Shown here in pieces: positions 46,480 to 54,726 of a stretch of 64,000 nucleotides of DNA (positions are counted from its first letter, which is position 1; each line of letters begins with the position of its first letter). The notes below the pieces were generated by a model. The model was not told the DNA's origin. It saw nothing but the letters and a program-made list of their open reading frames with translations, and made no database searches. This DNA comes from an uncultured Clostridia bacterium. GTDB lineage: Bacteria > Bacillota > Clostridia > Oscillospirales > Ruminococcaceae. The stretch is from positions 62,001-126,000 of the forward strand of contig CANQNG010000003.1 of NCBI GenBank assembly GCA_947625155.1. The letters run 5' to 3'. Made by a program: the position numbers and the translations under genes.

Positions 46480-47667
46480 TTACAGCGTATCTTCTGTCAA
46501 GCCCGCAACACCGGATGCGATGGCAGCATCAGCGACTGCCTTTGCCACAGCAAGTGCTACGCTCCTGTCAAAGGCATCCGGCAGGATAAATTCCGGTGTC
46601 AGCTTTTCATCCGGGACACAGGCAGCAATGGCTTTGGTCGCCGCAAGCTTCATTGCCTCATTGATCTCCCTTGCCCGCACGGCAAGCGCACCCTTGAACA
46701 CGCCCGGAAATGCCACGACATTGTTGATCTGGTTCGGGAAATCGCTCCGCCCCGTACCGACGATGTATGCCCCGGCTCGCTTTGCCGCATCGGGCATGAT
46801 CTCCGGGGTAGGATTCGCCATCGCAAAGACAAAGGGCTTTTCTGCCATTGTCCCGATCATTTCCGGGGTGAGCAGACCCGGACGGGACACACCGATGAAC
46901 ACATCTGCGCCCTTGACGGCATCTGCCAGTTTGCCTGTCCTGCCCTGTAAATTCGTCAGGGCAGCGATCTCCGTATGTGCCGGGTTCTCGTAGACGGCAT
47001 CATGCTCTAAAATGCCGTTGATGTCTACCATGATGAGCTGCTTCACGCCAAGCGTGAGCAGGTGCTTGGCAATGGCGATGCCTGCCGAACCTGCACCGTT
47101 GATGACGATCTTCAGCGCCTCCGGCTTCTTCCCAGCCGCACGGCAGGCGTTGAGGAGGGCAGCGCCGACCACGATCGCCGTTCCGTGCTGATCGTCATGA
47201 AATACCGGGATGTCCAGTCTTTCCTTGAGCTTTGCCTCGATCTCGAAGCACCGGGGTGCGGCAATGTCCTCTAAATTGATCCCCCCGAAGCTGTAGGCGA
47301 TATTAGCAATGGTATCGACGATCTCGTCCGTATCCTTGGTATTGACACAAAGCGGGAACGCATCCACATCCGCAAATTCCTTGAACAGGGCGCATTTGCC
47401 CTCCATGACCGGCATGGCTGCCAGAGGGCCGATGTCCCCCAGCCCCAGCACTGCCGTTCCGTCCGTAATGACGGCTACCAGATCGTGCCGGCGGGTCAGG
47501 GTGTAGGAAAGCGACGGGTCTTTCGCGATCTCCAAGCAGGGCTGTGCCACGCCGGGGGTATAAGCAAGGGACAGCGACTGTCTGTCCTGAATGGCGACAC
47601 GGGAAACGACTTCGATCTTTCCGCCCCATGCCTGATGCTTTTCCAAGGATGCCTGCATAATATCCAT
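46480..47667 (-). CDS. Malic enzyme (NAD(P)-dependent)
   Basis: This enzyme converts malate to pyruvate and CO2 with reduction of NAD(P). It is the short bacterial form (395 residues). Motifs include [12 protein letters not shown], the divalent metal and Lys region ([17 protein letters not shown]), HDDQHGTA and the Rossmann [14 protein letters not shown] lies seven bases before the ATG. It is 11 bp after the CAP-dockerin gene and part of the long operon. Confidence 0.94.
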   Translation of the reverse strand: MDIMQASLEKHQAWGGKIEVVSRVAIQDRQSLSLAYTPGVAQPCLEIAKDPSLSYTLTRRHDLVAVITDGTAVLGLGDIGPLAAMPVMEGKCALFKEFADVDAFPLCVNTKDTDEIVDTIANIAYSFGGINLEDIAAPRCFEIEAKLKERLDIPVFHDDQHGTAIVVGAALLNACRAAGKKPEALKIVINGAGSAGIAIAKHLLTLGVKQLIMVDINGILEHDAVYENPAHTEIAALTNLQGRTGKLADAVKGADVFIGVSRPGLLTPEMIGTMAEKPFVFAMANPTPEIMPDAAKRAGAYIVGTGRSDFPNQINNVVAFPGVFKGALAVRAREINEAMKLAATKAIAACVPDEKLTPEFILPDAFDRSVALAVAKAVADAAIASGVAGLTEDTL

Positions 47668-47678
47668 GTTTTTTCTCC

Positions 47679-48458
47679 TTACCAGATAAAGTCCGCAATA
47701 TTGGCTTCCGGGTCAGTGCCGGATGCTGCGGCAAATTCCATGACGATAGAGGCATCCACCGCATTGATCAAGCCGTCTCCGTTCACATCTGCTGCTTCCA
47801 TGAACGCATCGCTGAACGACGGATCTGTTCCGGCTGACCAGCTGGAAGCGTATTCTAGGATCATATTGGCATCCTCTACGGTGACTGTCTTGGAACCGTC
47901 CACATCGCCGGCTACCCGTTCCGGTTTATACTGTCCCTCAAATGTTACCGGGTCGGCATTGCCGTCATACACACCGACCAGAAACATGCTCCAGTGGTAG
48001 TGATAGGTGGAATCCGGCTCGTACCAGTAACCGATGCCGATATGCGTGAAGTCCGCACCCATGATATTTTCCCGGTGCGCCGCAGAATTCATCCACTGTG
48101 TAAATGTCGCAGCCGGTGTGCTGTTGCCTGCGGCAATATTTTCGGCTGCCACATTATAGAAGAATCCGTCATCTTTCATGACCGTGAAGCAGGAACTGCC
48201 GTCCGGTCTGGTATGACCGAACTGCACAGGCAGCTCCTCCGCCCGCACCTGCGCATAGTCCATCAGTACGGGTGCTATGTACAATTCCCGGAGTCCTTCC
48301 GCCCGGCGGGCATCGTTGACCGAATTGACGATGATCTCGGCATATTCCTTCCACTGTGCTTCATCCTGTGCGACAGCAGCGGCAGGCAAGGGACAGAAGC
48401 CGGATACCGCCATGCTCAGTGCGAGCATGCCCGCTGTCAGTCTGTGTAACAGTTTCAT
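47679..48458 (-). CDS. Secreted CAP-domain protein with C-terminal dockerin
   Basis: The protein has about 259 residues: signal peptide (about 1-30), a CAP/SCP domain with the usual His and Glu sites (FGHTRPDGS, AAENIAAG, AHRENIMGADFTHIGIGYW), then a dockerin (AGDVDGSKTVTVEDANMIL and AADVNGDGLINAVDASIVM). ATG at 48458 is preferred; a GTG nine bases earlier abuts the AAGGGA site. CAP proteins are of unknown function in most bacteria, and finding one as a cellulosome subunit is notable. It is the first gene after a consensus promoter. Confidence 0.88.
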   Translation of the reverse strand: MKLLHRLTAGMLALSMAVSGFCPLPAAAVAQDEAQWKEYAEIIVNSVNDARRAEGLRELYIAPVLMDYAQVRAEELPVQFGHTRPDGSSCFTVMKDDGFFYNVAAENIAAGNSTPAATFTQWMNSAAHRENIMGADFTHIGIGYWYEPDSTYHYHWSMFLVGVYDGNADPVTFEGQYKPERVAGDVDGSKTVTVEDANMILEYASSWSAGTDPSFSDAFMEAADVNGDGLINAVDASIVMEFAAASGTDPEANIADFIW

Positions 48459-48493
48459 AAGCAGCACTTCCCTTTCTGAAAACGTTATCGCTT

Positions 48494-48523
48494 GTTCCTG
48501 CGCCCATGCGCCGGGACAGGAAC
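48494..48523 (-). promoter_or_regulatory. Leader stem-loop of the CAP/malic/valS operon
   Basis: GTTCCTG (48494-48500) pairs with CAGGAAC (48517-48523) across a GC-rich loop within the leader RNA, between promoter and start codon. No riboswitch class was recognised. Confidence 0.5.
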
Positions 48524-48533
48524 TCTATCTTAT

Positions 48534-48562
48534 ATTGTAGCATTTTATTCCGGAAAAGTCAA
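48534..48562 (-). promoter_or_regulatory. Promoter of the CAP/malic/valS operon
   Basis: TTGACT (48557-48562), a 17-bp spacer and TACAAT (48534-48539) on the minus strand. It could drive up to ten tightly packed genes down to about 36.6 kb, since no clear internal promoter or terminator was found. Confidence 0.8.
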
Positions 48563-48622
48563 CAACTTTCTGTGAACTTTCAGGAGATCGCCGTTTCCCA
48601 CGGAAAAATTTTGCAAAACCCC

Positions 48623-48651
48623 TTTTCTTTTTTTGCAGAATATGGTATACT
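48623..48651 (+). promoter_or_regulatory. Likely promoter of the ACT-DUF711 operon
   Basis: A good -10 box TATACT (48646-48651) has only a weak TTTTCT -35 at 17-bp spacing. Confidence 0.5.
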
Positions 48652-48717
48652 AAAGAGGAAGCCTGCTCCGGCATACCGGAAAAGGCAGCAAATGGACTAA
48701 TTCAAGGAGGCTATATT

Positions 48718-48987
48718 ATGCGGGCTGTAATCACTGTCATCGGTAAGGATACGATCGGCATCCTGCACAAGGTCAGCGGCATCTGCGCCGGTCACAATGT
48801 CAATGTCACGGAGGTCACACAGAGCGTATTGCAGGATATGTTCGCCATGATCATGCTGGTGGATATTTCTGCTATCAGCACCGATTTTTCGGCGCTTTCG
48901 GACGATATGGCTGCACTCGGCAAGTCCGAGGGGCTTGCGATCCACTGTATGCACGAGGATATTTTCAACTCCATGCACAAGATCTGA
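48718..48987 (+). CDS. ACT-domain protein (UPF0237 type)
   Basis: This 89-residue protein is a single ACT domain (MRAVITVIGKDTIGILHKVS, then NVNVTEVTQSVLQDMFAMIM). ACT domains bind small ligands such as amino acids. AAGGAGG precedes the ATG. It lies 12 bp before the DUF711 gene, a pairing conserved in many bacteria and archaea, so the two probably work together. Confidence 0.92.
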   Translation: MRAVITVIGKDTIGILHKVSGICAGHNVNVTEVTQSVLQDMFAMIMLVDISAISTDFSALSDDMAALGKSEGLAIHCMHEDIFNSMHKI

Positions 48988-48999
48988 CGAGGTGAGACC

Positions 49000-50358
49000 A
49001 TGCTGAATACATTTGACATACTCGAAACGATCCGCATGATCCAAGACGAATGTCTGGATATTCGTACCATTACCATGGGCATTTCCCTGCTCGACTGCAT
49101 TGACCCGGACATGGACAAGGCATGCCGGAAAGTCTATGACAAGATCACACACAAAGCCGAAAACCTCGTGAAGACCGGCGAACAGATCGAAAAGGAATAT
49201 GGCATCCCGATCGTCAATAAGCGCATTTCTGTCACCCCAGCAGCCATGCTGGCGGCTGCCTGCCCCGGACAAAGCCCTGTCAAGCTGGCACTTGCCCTGC
49301 AAAAGGCTGCGGACACTTGCGGTGTCAATTTCCTCGGCGGCTATTCGGCGCTGGTCCACAAGGGCTTCAGCGCCGGAGATCAGGCACTCATCGAGTCCAT
49401 TCCGGAGGCACTTTCTCTGACCAATAATGTCTGCGCCTCCGTCAATGTCGGCTCTACCCGCAGCGGTATCAATATGGATGCGGTCGCCCTGATGGGCAAA
49501 GTGGTACTCGATGCGGCAAAGGCAACTGCCGACCGGCAGTGCATCGGATCGGCAAAGCTGGTCGTGTTCTGCAATGCAGTGGAGGACAATCCCTTTATGG
49601 CAGGCGCTTTCCACGGGGTCGGTGAACCGGACTGCGAGATCCATGTCGGCGTTTCCGGACCGGGCGTTGTGCGGGCTGCCATTGAGAAATACCCGGGATC
49701 CTCTATCGATGAACTGGCGGATGTCATCAAAAAGACCGCTTTCAAGATCACCCGTATGGGGCAGCTCGTCGGCGCACGGGCTTCTGAAATGCTGCATCTC
49801 CCGTTCGGGATCGTGGATCTTTCGCTTGCGCCCACACCTGCTGTCGGGGACAGCGTGGCACATATTTTAGAGGGCATGGGGCTGGAATGCTGCGGCACAC
49901 ACGGCACAACGGCGGCGCTTGCCCTGCTGAACGATGCGGTCAAGAAAGGCGGTGTCATGGCTTCCTCGAATGTCGGCGGACTTTCGGGTGCATTTATTCC
50001 GGTGTCCGAGGATGCCGGCATGATCGATGCTGCCCGGAACGGCACGCTCTGCCTTGAAAAGCTCGAAGCCATGACGGCTGTCTGCTCTGTCGGGCTGGAT
50101 ATGATCGTGGTACCCGGCGATGTGACTGCGGAAACCATTTCTGCCATCATTGCGGATGAAGCAGCGATCGGCATGGTCAACAACAAGACGACCGCTGTAC
50201 GCCTGATCCCTGCCATCGGCAAAAAGGAAGGCGATACGCTGGAATTCGGCGGACTGCTCGGCTCAGGACCTGTTATGCCGGTCAACCGCAAGTCTCCCGC
50301 AAAATTCATTGCCAGAGGCGGCAGGATCCCTGCCCCCATGCACAGCATCAAGAATTAA
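49000..50358 (+). CDS. DUF711/UPF0210 (PFL-like) family protein
   Basis: This 452-residue cytosolic protein belongs to the UPF0210/DUF711 family, often listed as PFL family because its fold resembles pyruvate formate-lyase. It has conserved stretches such as [31 protein letters not shown] and GGRIPAP near the C-terminus. No reaction is established. It is co-transcribed with the ACT-domain gene. Confidence 0.92.
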   Translation: MLNTFDILETIRMIQDECLDIRTITMGISLLDCIDPDMDKACRKVYDKITHKAENLVKTGEQIEKEYGIPIVNKRISVTPAAMLAAACPGQSPVKLALALQKAADTCGVNFLGGYSALVHKGFSAGDQALIESIPEALSLTNNVCASVNVGSTRSGINMDAVALMGKVVLDAAKATADRQCIGSAKLVVFCNAVEDNPFMAGAFHGVGEPDCEIHVGVSGPGVVRAAIEKYPGSSIDELADVIKKTAFKITRMGQLVGARASEMLHLPFGIVDLSLAPTPAVGDSVAHILEGMGLECCGTHGTTAALALLNDAVKKGGVMASSNVGGLSGAFIPVSEDAGMIDAARNGTLCLEKLEAMTAVCSVGLDMIVVPGDVTAETISAIIADEAAIGMVNNKTTAVRLIPAIGKKEGDTLEFGGLLGSGPVMPVNRKSPAKFIARGGRIPAPMHSIKN

Positions 50359-50359
50359 A

Positions 50360-50388
50360 AAAATGCCGCCTTACAAAGGCGGCATTCT
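50360..50388. terminator. Bidirectional terminator
   Basis: AATGCCGCC (50362-50370) and GGCGGCATT (50378-50386) make a 9-bp stem with a 7-base loop. The minus strand has a T7 run and the plus strand TTCTTCTT. It separates two converging genes. Confidence 0.9.
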
Positions 50389-50390
50389 TC

Positions 50391-51239
50391 TTATTTCACG
50401 TTTACCGTAGCCGGGAAATCCTTACCGCTGTCACCGGACACAACAGTCATGATACTGCTGTCATACTTGATGTCAACGATAAAAGCGCAAAATCCGGGGT
50501 TGTTTGCCAGCTCGATGCTGACAGTTACTTCCTCACCGGGCTTTGCCTGTGTACTATCGACCTTGAATGTAAAATCTCCGTCTGCCGGGTCTGCCTGCTC
50601 GGACGGTTTGGTATTGACACCGATCTCACCGTCGATACAGGTCGGTGCGTAGGAGATCGCATCCCAGTCTGCCACATCCGTATAGGCGATCTCGATCGGA
50701 TACAGACCGTCCGGTGCATCCTCCTTGATCTTGAAAGTATAGGTGATAAACTCCCCATTGAACTCAAAGTCTGCTGTCTGTGACATATCCATCCAGTACA
50801 CACGGGACATCTGGTATACCGGCTCGGCAGACGGTGCATCTGTCGGTTTTTCTGCTTCTGTGGGTCTCTGCACTTCACGGGTCTCAACGAACTGTGCCTG
50901 TGTCTCGACGACACCAGCCGCATCCGTCACTTCCTGACCGGATGCATCCGTTACCGGGACCATTTCTGTTACCTCTTCATAAATAGGCGGTTCTGTTGCC
51001 TGTCCCGGCGTTTCCTTTCCCTCTGTGGCATCCTCGGCAGCTTCCGTGCCGTCCTCCTCATCCACACCTATATTATAGGTGAATTGCAGACCGTTAGAGG
51101 TCAATCTTGGATCTGTCGGGCTGATGGTCTCTCTTGGCAGTTCATCCTGCTTTTCTCCCCTGTTACAGCCAAATGCAGCAACACCCATTGCTGCCACAAG
51201 GCAGACAGCGATCACTTTTTTCATATATTTCATCCTCAT
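50391..51239 (-). CDS. Lipoprotein with C-terminal cohesin-like domain
   Basis: The protein has about 282 residues. The signal peptide ends in an AAFGC lipobox, followed by an acidic Thr/Pro/Glu linker. A beta domain (about 145-200) follows. The last 60 residues (FTFKVDSTQAKPGEEVTVSI, then CAFIVDIKYDSSIMTVVSGD) look like the first strands of a cohesin or related carbohydrate-binding sandwich; a complete cohesin of about 140 residues is not present. Several in-frame ATGs exist; 51239 has AAAGG six bases upstream. Whether it binds dockerins or is only a related fold is open. Confidence 0.75.
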   Translation of the reverse strand: MRMKYMKKVIAVCLVAAMGVAAFGCNRGEKQDELPRETISPTDPRLTSNGLQFTYNIGVDEEDGTEAAEDATEGKETPGQATEPPIYEEVTEMVPVTDASGQEVTDAAGVVETQAQFVETREVQRPTEAEKPTDAPSAEPVYQMSRVYWMDMSQTADFEFNGEFITYTFKIKEDAPDGLYPIEIAYTDVADWDAISYAPTCIDGEIGVNTKPSEQADPADGDFTFKVDSTQAKPGEEVTVSIELANNPGFCAFIVDIKYDSSIMTVVSGDSGKDFPATVNVK

Positions 51240-51301
51240 TCTCATCCTTTCATTCCATAGCGGAACAGCTCTGATGCAGTTTTCTGCATACTATACCAAT
51301 C

Positions 51302-51330
51302 ATTATACACAATTTATCGGCATTTGTCAA
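51302..51330 (-). promoter_or_regulatory. Promoter of the cohesin-like lipoprotein gene
   Basis: TTGACA (51325-51330), a 17-bp spacer and TATAAT (51302-51307) on the minus strand are perfect boxes. Confidence 0.87.
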
Positions 51331-51372
51331 GTACCTTTCTGTTCCCATCTGCATATGTAACCTAATTTTCAC

Positions 51373-52071
51373 TTATTTTTCACCGTTTTGGTCAATTTCC
51401 CGCACGACTTCCTGCACGGTCAGCACGTTCTCCCGGACGGTGAACCGGATGTCGCACCCTGCAAAACGCATGCAGTACAGGCGTTCCGGATCGTTCTGGT
51501 AGGAAGGGCGGGGATCCTCTGCGAGGCAGGCTATGGCAGCGCTCCGCTTTTCTGCCGGGAGCAGGGAAAGCCATCGTTCCGGGAACTCCACGGTGAGCCG
51601 ATAGTCCTGCCAGACCTGCGCATAGCTCCCGGCTGCCTCCGGGAAGCTGTCCGCATAGGGGATATAGGGCTTGATGTCGTAGACCGGCGTACCGCTCAAA
51701 ATATCCACCCCGGAGACCAGCAGCACCGTACCCTCTTTCCCAGCCGGGCATACCTGCTCCAGCCGGACACAGGAAAGCCCCAGCGGATTCGGGCGGAACG
51801 GCGAACGGGAGGCAAACACGCCCACCCGCCGGTTGCCGCCCAGTCTCGGCGGGCGCACGGTCGGAGACCATGTATCACGGTGCGCTTCCGTAAAATCGAA
51901 GATCAGCCACAAATGCGAAAAATACGCAATGCCCCGCAGCGCTTCCGGGTCCCGGTATCCCGGTGTAAAGACGATCCGCCCCGTCAGTTCCTGCACCCGT
52001 CCGCTTTGCCGGGGGATGCCAAATTTTTCCTCGAAGTCCGTGTAGATATGTGCGATCGGTCTCAGTTCCAT
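51373..52071 (-). CDS. trmO: tRNA (t6A37) N6-methyltransferase TrmO
   Basis: TrmO (TsaA/YaeB family) methylates N6-threonylcarbamoyladenosine at position 37 of certain tRNAs. The 232 residues show the family signatures IAHIYTDFEEKFGIPRQSG, HLWLIFDFTEAHR, GVFASRSPFRPNPLGLS and DIKPYIPYAD. AAAGGA precedes the ATG. It lies 12 bp after the rhomboid-like gene and is co-transcribed with it. Confidence 0.93.
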   Translation of the reverse strand: MELRPIAHIYTDFEEKFGIPRQSGRVQELTGRIVFTPGYRDPEALRGIAYFSHLWLIFDFTEAHRDTWSPTVRPPRLGGNRRVGVFASRSPFRPNPLGLSCVRLEQVCPAGKEGTVLLVSGVDILSGTPVYDIKPYIPYADSFPEAAGSYAQVWQDYRLTVEFPERWLSLLPAEKRSAAIACLAEDPRPSYQNDPERLYCMRFAGCDIRFTVRENVLTVQEVVREIDQNGEK

Positions 52072-52083
52072 GGACTTGTCCTT

Positions 52084-52818
52084 TTAATGGAACGGGTCAT
52101 TGTGGCTGTCGTTCCACCAGTGATCTTTCCAGTTCGTGCCCCCCTGATCGCCCGAATGGCGTTTTTTGAGGCGGTTTTTCATGCGCCGCAGGAAGCGCCG
52201 GATGCTGTTCCAGAGATCCTTTCCGAAGAACAGCAGGAAGTTAGCAATGGAGACTAGGATCACGATCCTGCCCTGCCAGCCAGTCGTCAGGAAATTGATG
52301 CACAGAAGTGCTGCCTCCAGCCATGCCAGCCAGATAACACGCAAGGGCAGGACAAAGAACAGCAAGATCTGAAAATCGGCATACAGCATGGCAAAGGCGA
52401 AAAACAGAGACATGTTCAGGTAATCATTTGTGGCATAGCCGGTGATGAGCCCGGCGATGATGTTGCCAAGCATTCCCATGAAATAATAGACATTGAACCG
52501 GAACGTGCCCCAGTGCTTTTCCAGTGTTGAACCGATGATCCAGTCCAGATACAGCGAAAATGCAATAAAGATCGGACTGGATGCCGGCGGGATAAAGGCG
52601 AATGTGATGATGCGCCATACCTCGCCCCGAAAAATGGCATCCCGGTCAAAGTACAGCAGAGAGCTGAGGGAGAAGCCGGCATCGGGGTCGACGAGATAGT
52701 TCCCGAAATAGGCGACCGCAGTGAAAAACACGATCAGTGTCATCAAATTGGGGATGCCGAAGTTCCCGAATTTCCGTTCCAGCCTGTTGAGCAGACTGTT
52801 GTTGTTGGTCATATTCAT
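52084..52818 (-). CDS. Rhomboid-like membrane protein lacking the serine motif
   Basis: The protein has about 244 residues and six hydrophobic segments. Rhomboid landmarks are present: GEVWRIITFAFIPP in loop one, and GSTLEKHWGTFRFNVYYFMG then MLGNIIAGL. Where active proteases carry GxSG, this protein has YLNMSLFFAFAM, so it is probably a proteolytically inactive rhomboid-fold protein. The C-terminal tail is basic and then His/Asn/Trp-rich. ATG at 52818 has AGGAGG six bases upstream; the frame from 52902 starts upstream of the promoter. Confidence 0.78.
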   Translation of the reverse strand: MNMTNNNSLLNRLERKFGNFGIPNLMTLIVFFTAVAYFGNYLVDPDAGFSLSSLLYFDRDAIFRGEVWRIITFAFIPPASSPIFIAFSLYLDWIIGSTLEKHWGTFRFNVYYFMGMLGNIIAGLITGYATNDYLNMSLFFAFAMLYADFQILLFFVLPLRVIWLAWLEAALLCINFLTTGWQGRIVILVSIANFLLFFGKDLWNSIRRFLRRMKNRLKKRHSGDQGGTNWKDHWWNDSHNDPFH

Positions 52819-52848
52819 GGTGAGCCTCCTGTAAACGCTATATCTATT

Positions 52849-52877
52849 AGTATAGCTCATTCTGCTGCTTTTGTCAA
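52849..52877 (-). promoter_or_regulatory. Promoter of the rhomboid-like/trmO operon
   Basis: TTGACA (52872-52877), a 17-bp spacer and TATACT (52849-52854) on the minus strand. Its -35 lies 18 bp from the -35 of the divergent plus-strand promoter. Confidence 0.85.
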
Positions 52878-52895
52878 GAAAAAAGAAAAAAATGC

Positions 52896-52925
52896 TTGAC
52901 AAAAGCCTTGTGGATATGCTATACT
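52896..52925 (+). promoter_or_regulatory. Promoter of the YbjN-like gene
   Basis: TTGACA (52896-52901), an 18-bp spacer and TATACT (52920-52925). It rules out starts upstream of about 52932 for the following gene. Confidence 0.83.
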
Positions 52926-52957
52926 TAATGTATCAATTACGAAAGGATGTGCAGAGC

Positions 52958-53431
52958 ATGTCAAAAAACTTTTCTCCGGAGATCCAAGCGGCAGTCGAGA
53001 ATTTCTTTGCAGAGGACGACTGGCACTACGAGCCGATGGATGAGAATGGAGTCTTTCGCCTTGGCATCACACTCAAGAACAAATTCAAGAACGCCAGGAT
53101 CTTCATGAACGTCCTGAACAACGGCATCGTCTGCCTGAGTGTCATACCGATGGGGGCAGATGAAAAAAACATGGCTCAGGTGAACGAGTTCATTGCAAGA
53201 GCCAACTACGGGCTGAATCACGGTAATTTTGAGCTGGACTTCCGGGACGGAGAGATCCGCTACAAGACCAGTCTGATCTGTGGAAAAGAGATCCCGACCT
53301 TTGATCAGATCAAAGAAATGCTTTACATCAATGTCATGATGTTGGAACGGTACGGCAACGGACTGGCTGAAGTCATGTTCGGGATGTCTACGCCTGAGGA
53401 AGCTATCAAGAGATGTGAAGAGGAAGACTGA
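52958..53431 (+). CDS. YbjN-like domain protein
   Basis: This 157-residue soluble protein has the YbjN/secretion-chaperone-like fold pattern: an amphipathic N-terminal helix (VENFFAEDDWHYE), paired strands (FRLGITLKNKFKNARIFMNV, then GIVCLSVIPMG), a central helix and a long C-terminal helix. The start at 52958 is downstream of the promoter, with AAAGGA about ten bases before it. Function unknown; it may act as a chaperone-like partner. It is a distant paralogue of the C-terminal part of the protein at 40085. Confidence 0.8.
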   Translation: MSKNFSPEIQAAVENFFAEDDWHYEPMDENGVFRLGITLKNKFKNARIFMNVLNNGIVCLSVIPMGADEKNMAQVNEFIARANYGLNHGNFELDFRDGEIRYKTSLICGKEIPTFDQIKEMLYINVMMLERYGNGLAEVMFGMSTPEEAIKRCEEED

Positions 53432-53454
53432 TCTTCCTGAGATCCTAACAGGTT

Positions 53455-53484
53455 CCCGCTGCTTTCGGGCAGCGGGATCTTTTT
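53455..53484 (+). terminator. Terminator of the YbjN-like gene
   Basis: CCCGCTGC (53455-53462) and GCAGCGGG (53469-53476) form the stem around a TTTCGG loop, followed by ATCTTTTT. Confidence 0.9.
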
Positions 53485-53544
53485 GACAAAATATCTATTT
53501 TTTTGCAGAAAATTTATGCACCTCTACGATCTTTTTGAAAACAA

Positions 53545-53573
53545 TTTACAAAAATTCAGGTATATGCTATAAT
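53545..53573 (+). promoter_or_regulatory. Promoter of the second anion transporter-tatD operon
   Basis: TTTACA (53545-53550), a 17-bp spacer and TATAAT (53568-53573). Confidence 0.75.
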
Positions 53574-53605
53574 AGGAAAGACAGATCTGACAAAGGAGAA
53601 TTTAC

Positions 53606-54712
53606 ATGAATGCGATCAGACGCTTCTGCCGGTCACAGCCTGTACTGGTCATTTCCTTTTTGGCGGCTCTGATAACGGTGTGTATCATCCCGCCGGATGC
53701 GGGATACCTCGGCTACTGTGACTGCACCGTCCTCATCGAGCTGTTTTGTCTGATGCTGACAGTGGCAGGGCTGCGCAGTTCCGGCTTTTTTGAAAGGGCA
53801 ACACAACTGATGCTGCGGTATGCGGGGCATGTGCGGCGGCTGGGGCTGATCCTCTGGCTCATGTGCTTTGTTTCGGCAATGGTCGTCACTAATGATGTGG
53901 CACTGCTGACTTTTGTACCGCTGACGATACTGCTCTTTGAAGCCATACCGGATGAAAAAAACCGCATCCTCACCATCGTTCTGGAAACGGCAGCAGCCAA
54001 TCTCGGCAGTATGCTCACACCGATCGGCAATCCGCAGAACCTCTATTTGTATGATGCCTTTCACCTGACGGCAGGGGATCTCGTGCGGACGATGCTGCCT
54101 TCCGGCATGGCAGGCGTGGTGTGCCTGCTCCTGCTGACTGGTCTCCTCCCAAAGACATCCTGCCGCACGGAGGCACAAACGGCTGCGCCCATCCGGAAAA
54201 AGACGGCAGCTCTCTATGCGGCTGTGTTTTTGCTGTGCCTGCTGACGGTGTTCCGGGTCATACCGGACTGGGCGTGTCTGCTCATCACGGTCATAACAGC
54301 ACTGGTATCTGACAGAACGCTATTGCTGAAAGTGGACTATGCCCTGTTGGCAACGTTCCTGTGCTTTTTTGTATTTGTGGGAAATATTGCCCGTATCGAA
54401 GCTGTTCGGGGCTTCTTCTCGTCCGTTTTGCAGGGACGGGAGCTGCTGATCTCGGCTCTGCTTTCGCAGGGGATCAGCAATGTCCCTGCGGCGGTGATGC
54501 TGTCCGGCTTTACGGAGAACGGCACGGCGCTGATGCTCGGCGTAGACATCGGCGGCTTCGGAACGCTCATTGCTTCGCTGGCAAGCCTGATCGCTTTCCA
54601 GCTCTACCGCAGATCCAAAGGCGCAAGGACAGGACAGTTCCTGCTGGTCTTTTCGGCAGTCAATTTCGGAATGCTTGCCGTCCTGCTCGGTCTGGCGTAC
54701 TGCATTCGATGA
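53606..54712 (+). CDS. SLC13/ArsB-type permease
   Basis: This 368-residue membrane protein has about ten helices. It carries the superfamily hairpin motifs VTNDVALLTFVPL and LGSMLTPIGNPQNLYLY, then a second half with ISNVPAAVML. It is shorter than the transporter at 13333 and distinct from it. AAAGGAG precedes the ATG. Substrate unknown. It is co-transcribed with tatD (14-bp gap). Confidence 0.85.
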   Translation: MNAIRRFCRSQPVLVISFLAALITVCIIPPDAGYLGYCDCTVLIELFCLMLTVAGLRSSGFFERATQLMLRYAGHVRRLGLILWLMCFVSAMVVTNDVALLTFVPLTILLFEAIPDEKNRILTIVLETAAANLGSMLTPIGNPQNLYLYDAFHLTAGDLVRTMLPSGMAGVVCLLLLTGLLPKTSCRTEAQTAAPIRKKTAALYAAVFLLCLLTVFRVIPDWACLLITVITALVSDRTLLLKVDYALLATFLCFFVFVGNIARIEAVRGFFSSVLQGRELLISALLSQGISNVPAAVMLSGFTENGTALMLGVDIGGFGTLIASLASLIAFQLYRRSKGARTGQFLLVFSAVNFGMLAVLLGLAYCIR

Positions 54713-54726
54713 AAGGGAGTAACAAC

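Noticed and set aside
48697-49863. 388-codon open frame on the minus strand
   Set aside because: Antisense to the ACT and DUF711 genes, which have good ribosome binding sites and clear family motifs.
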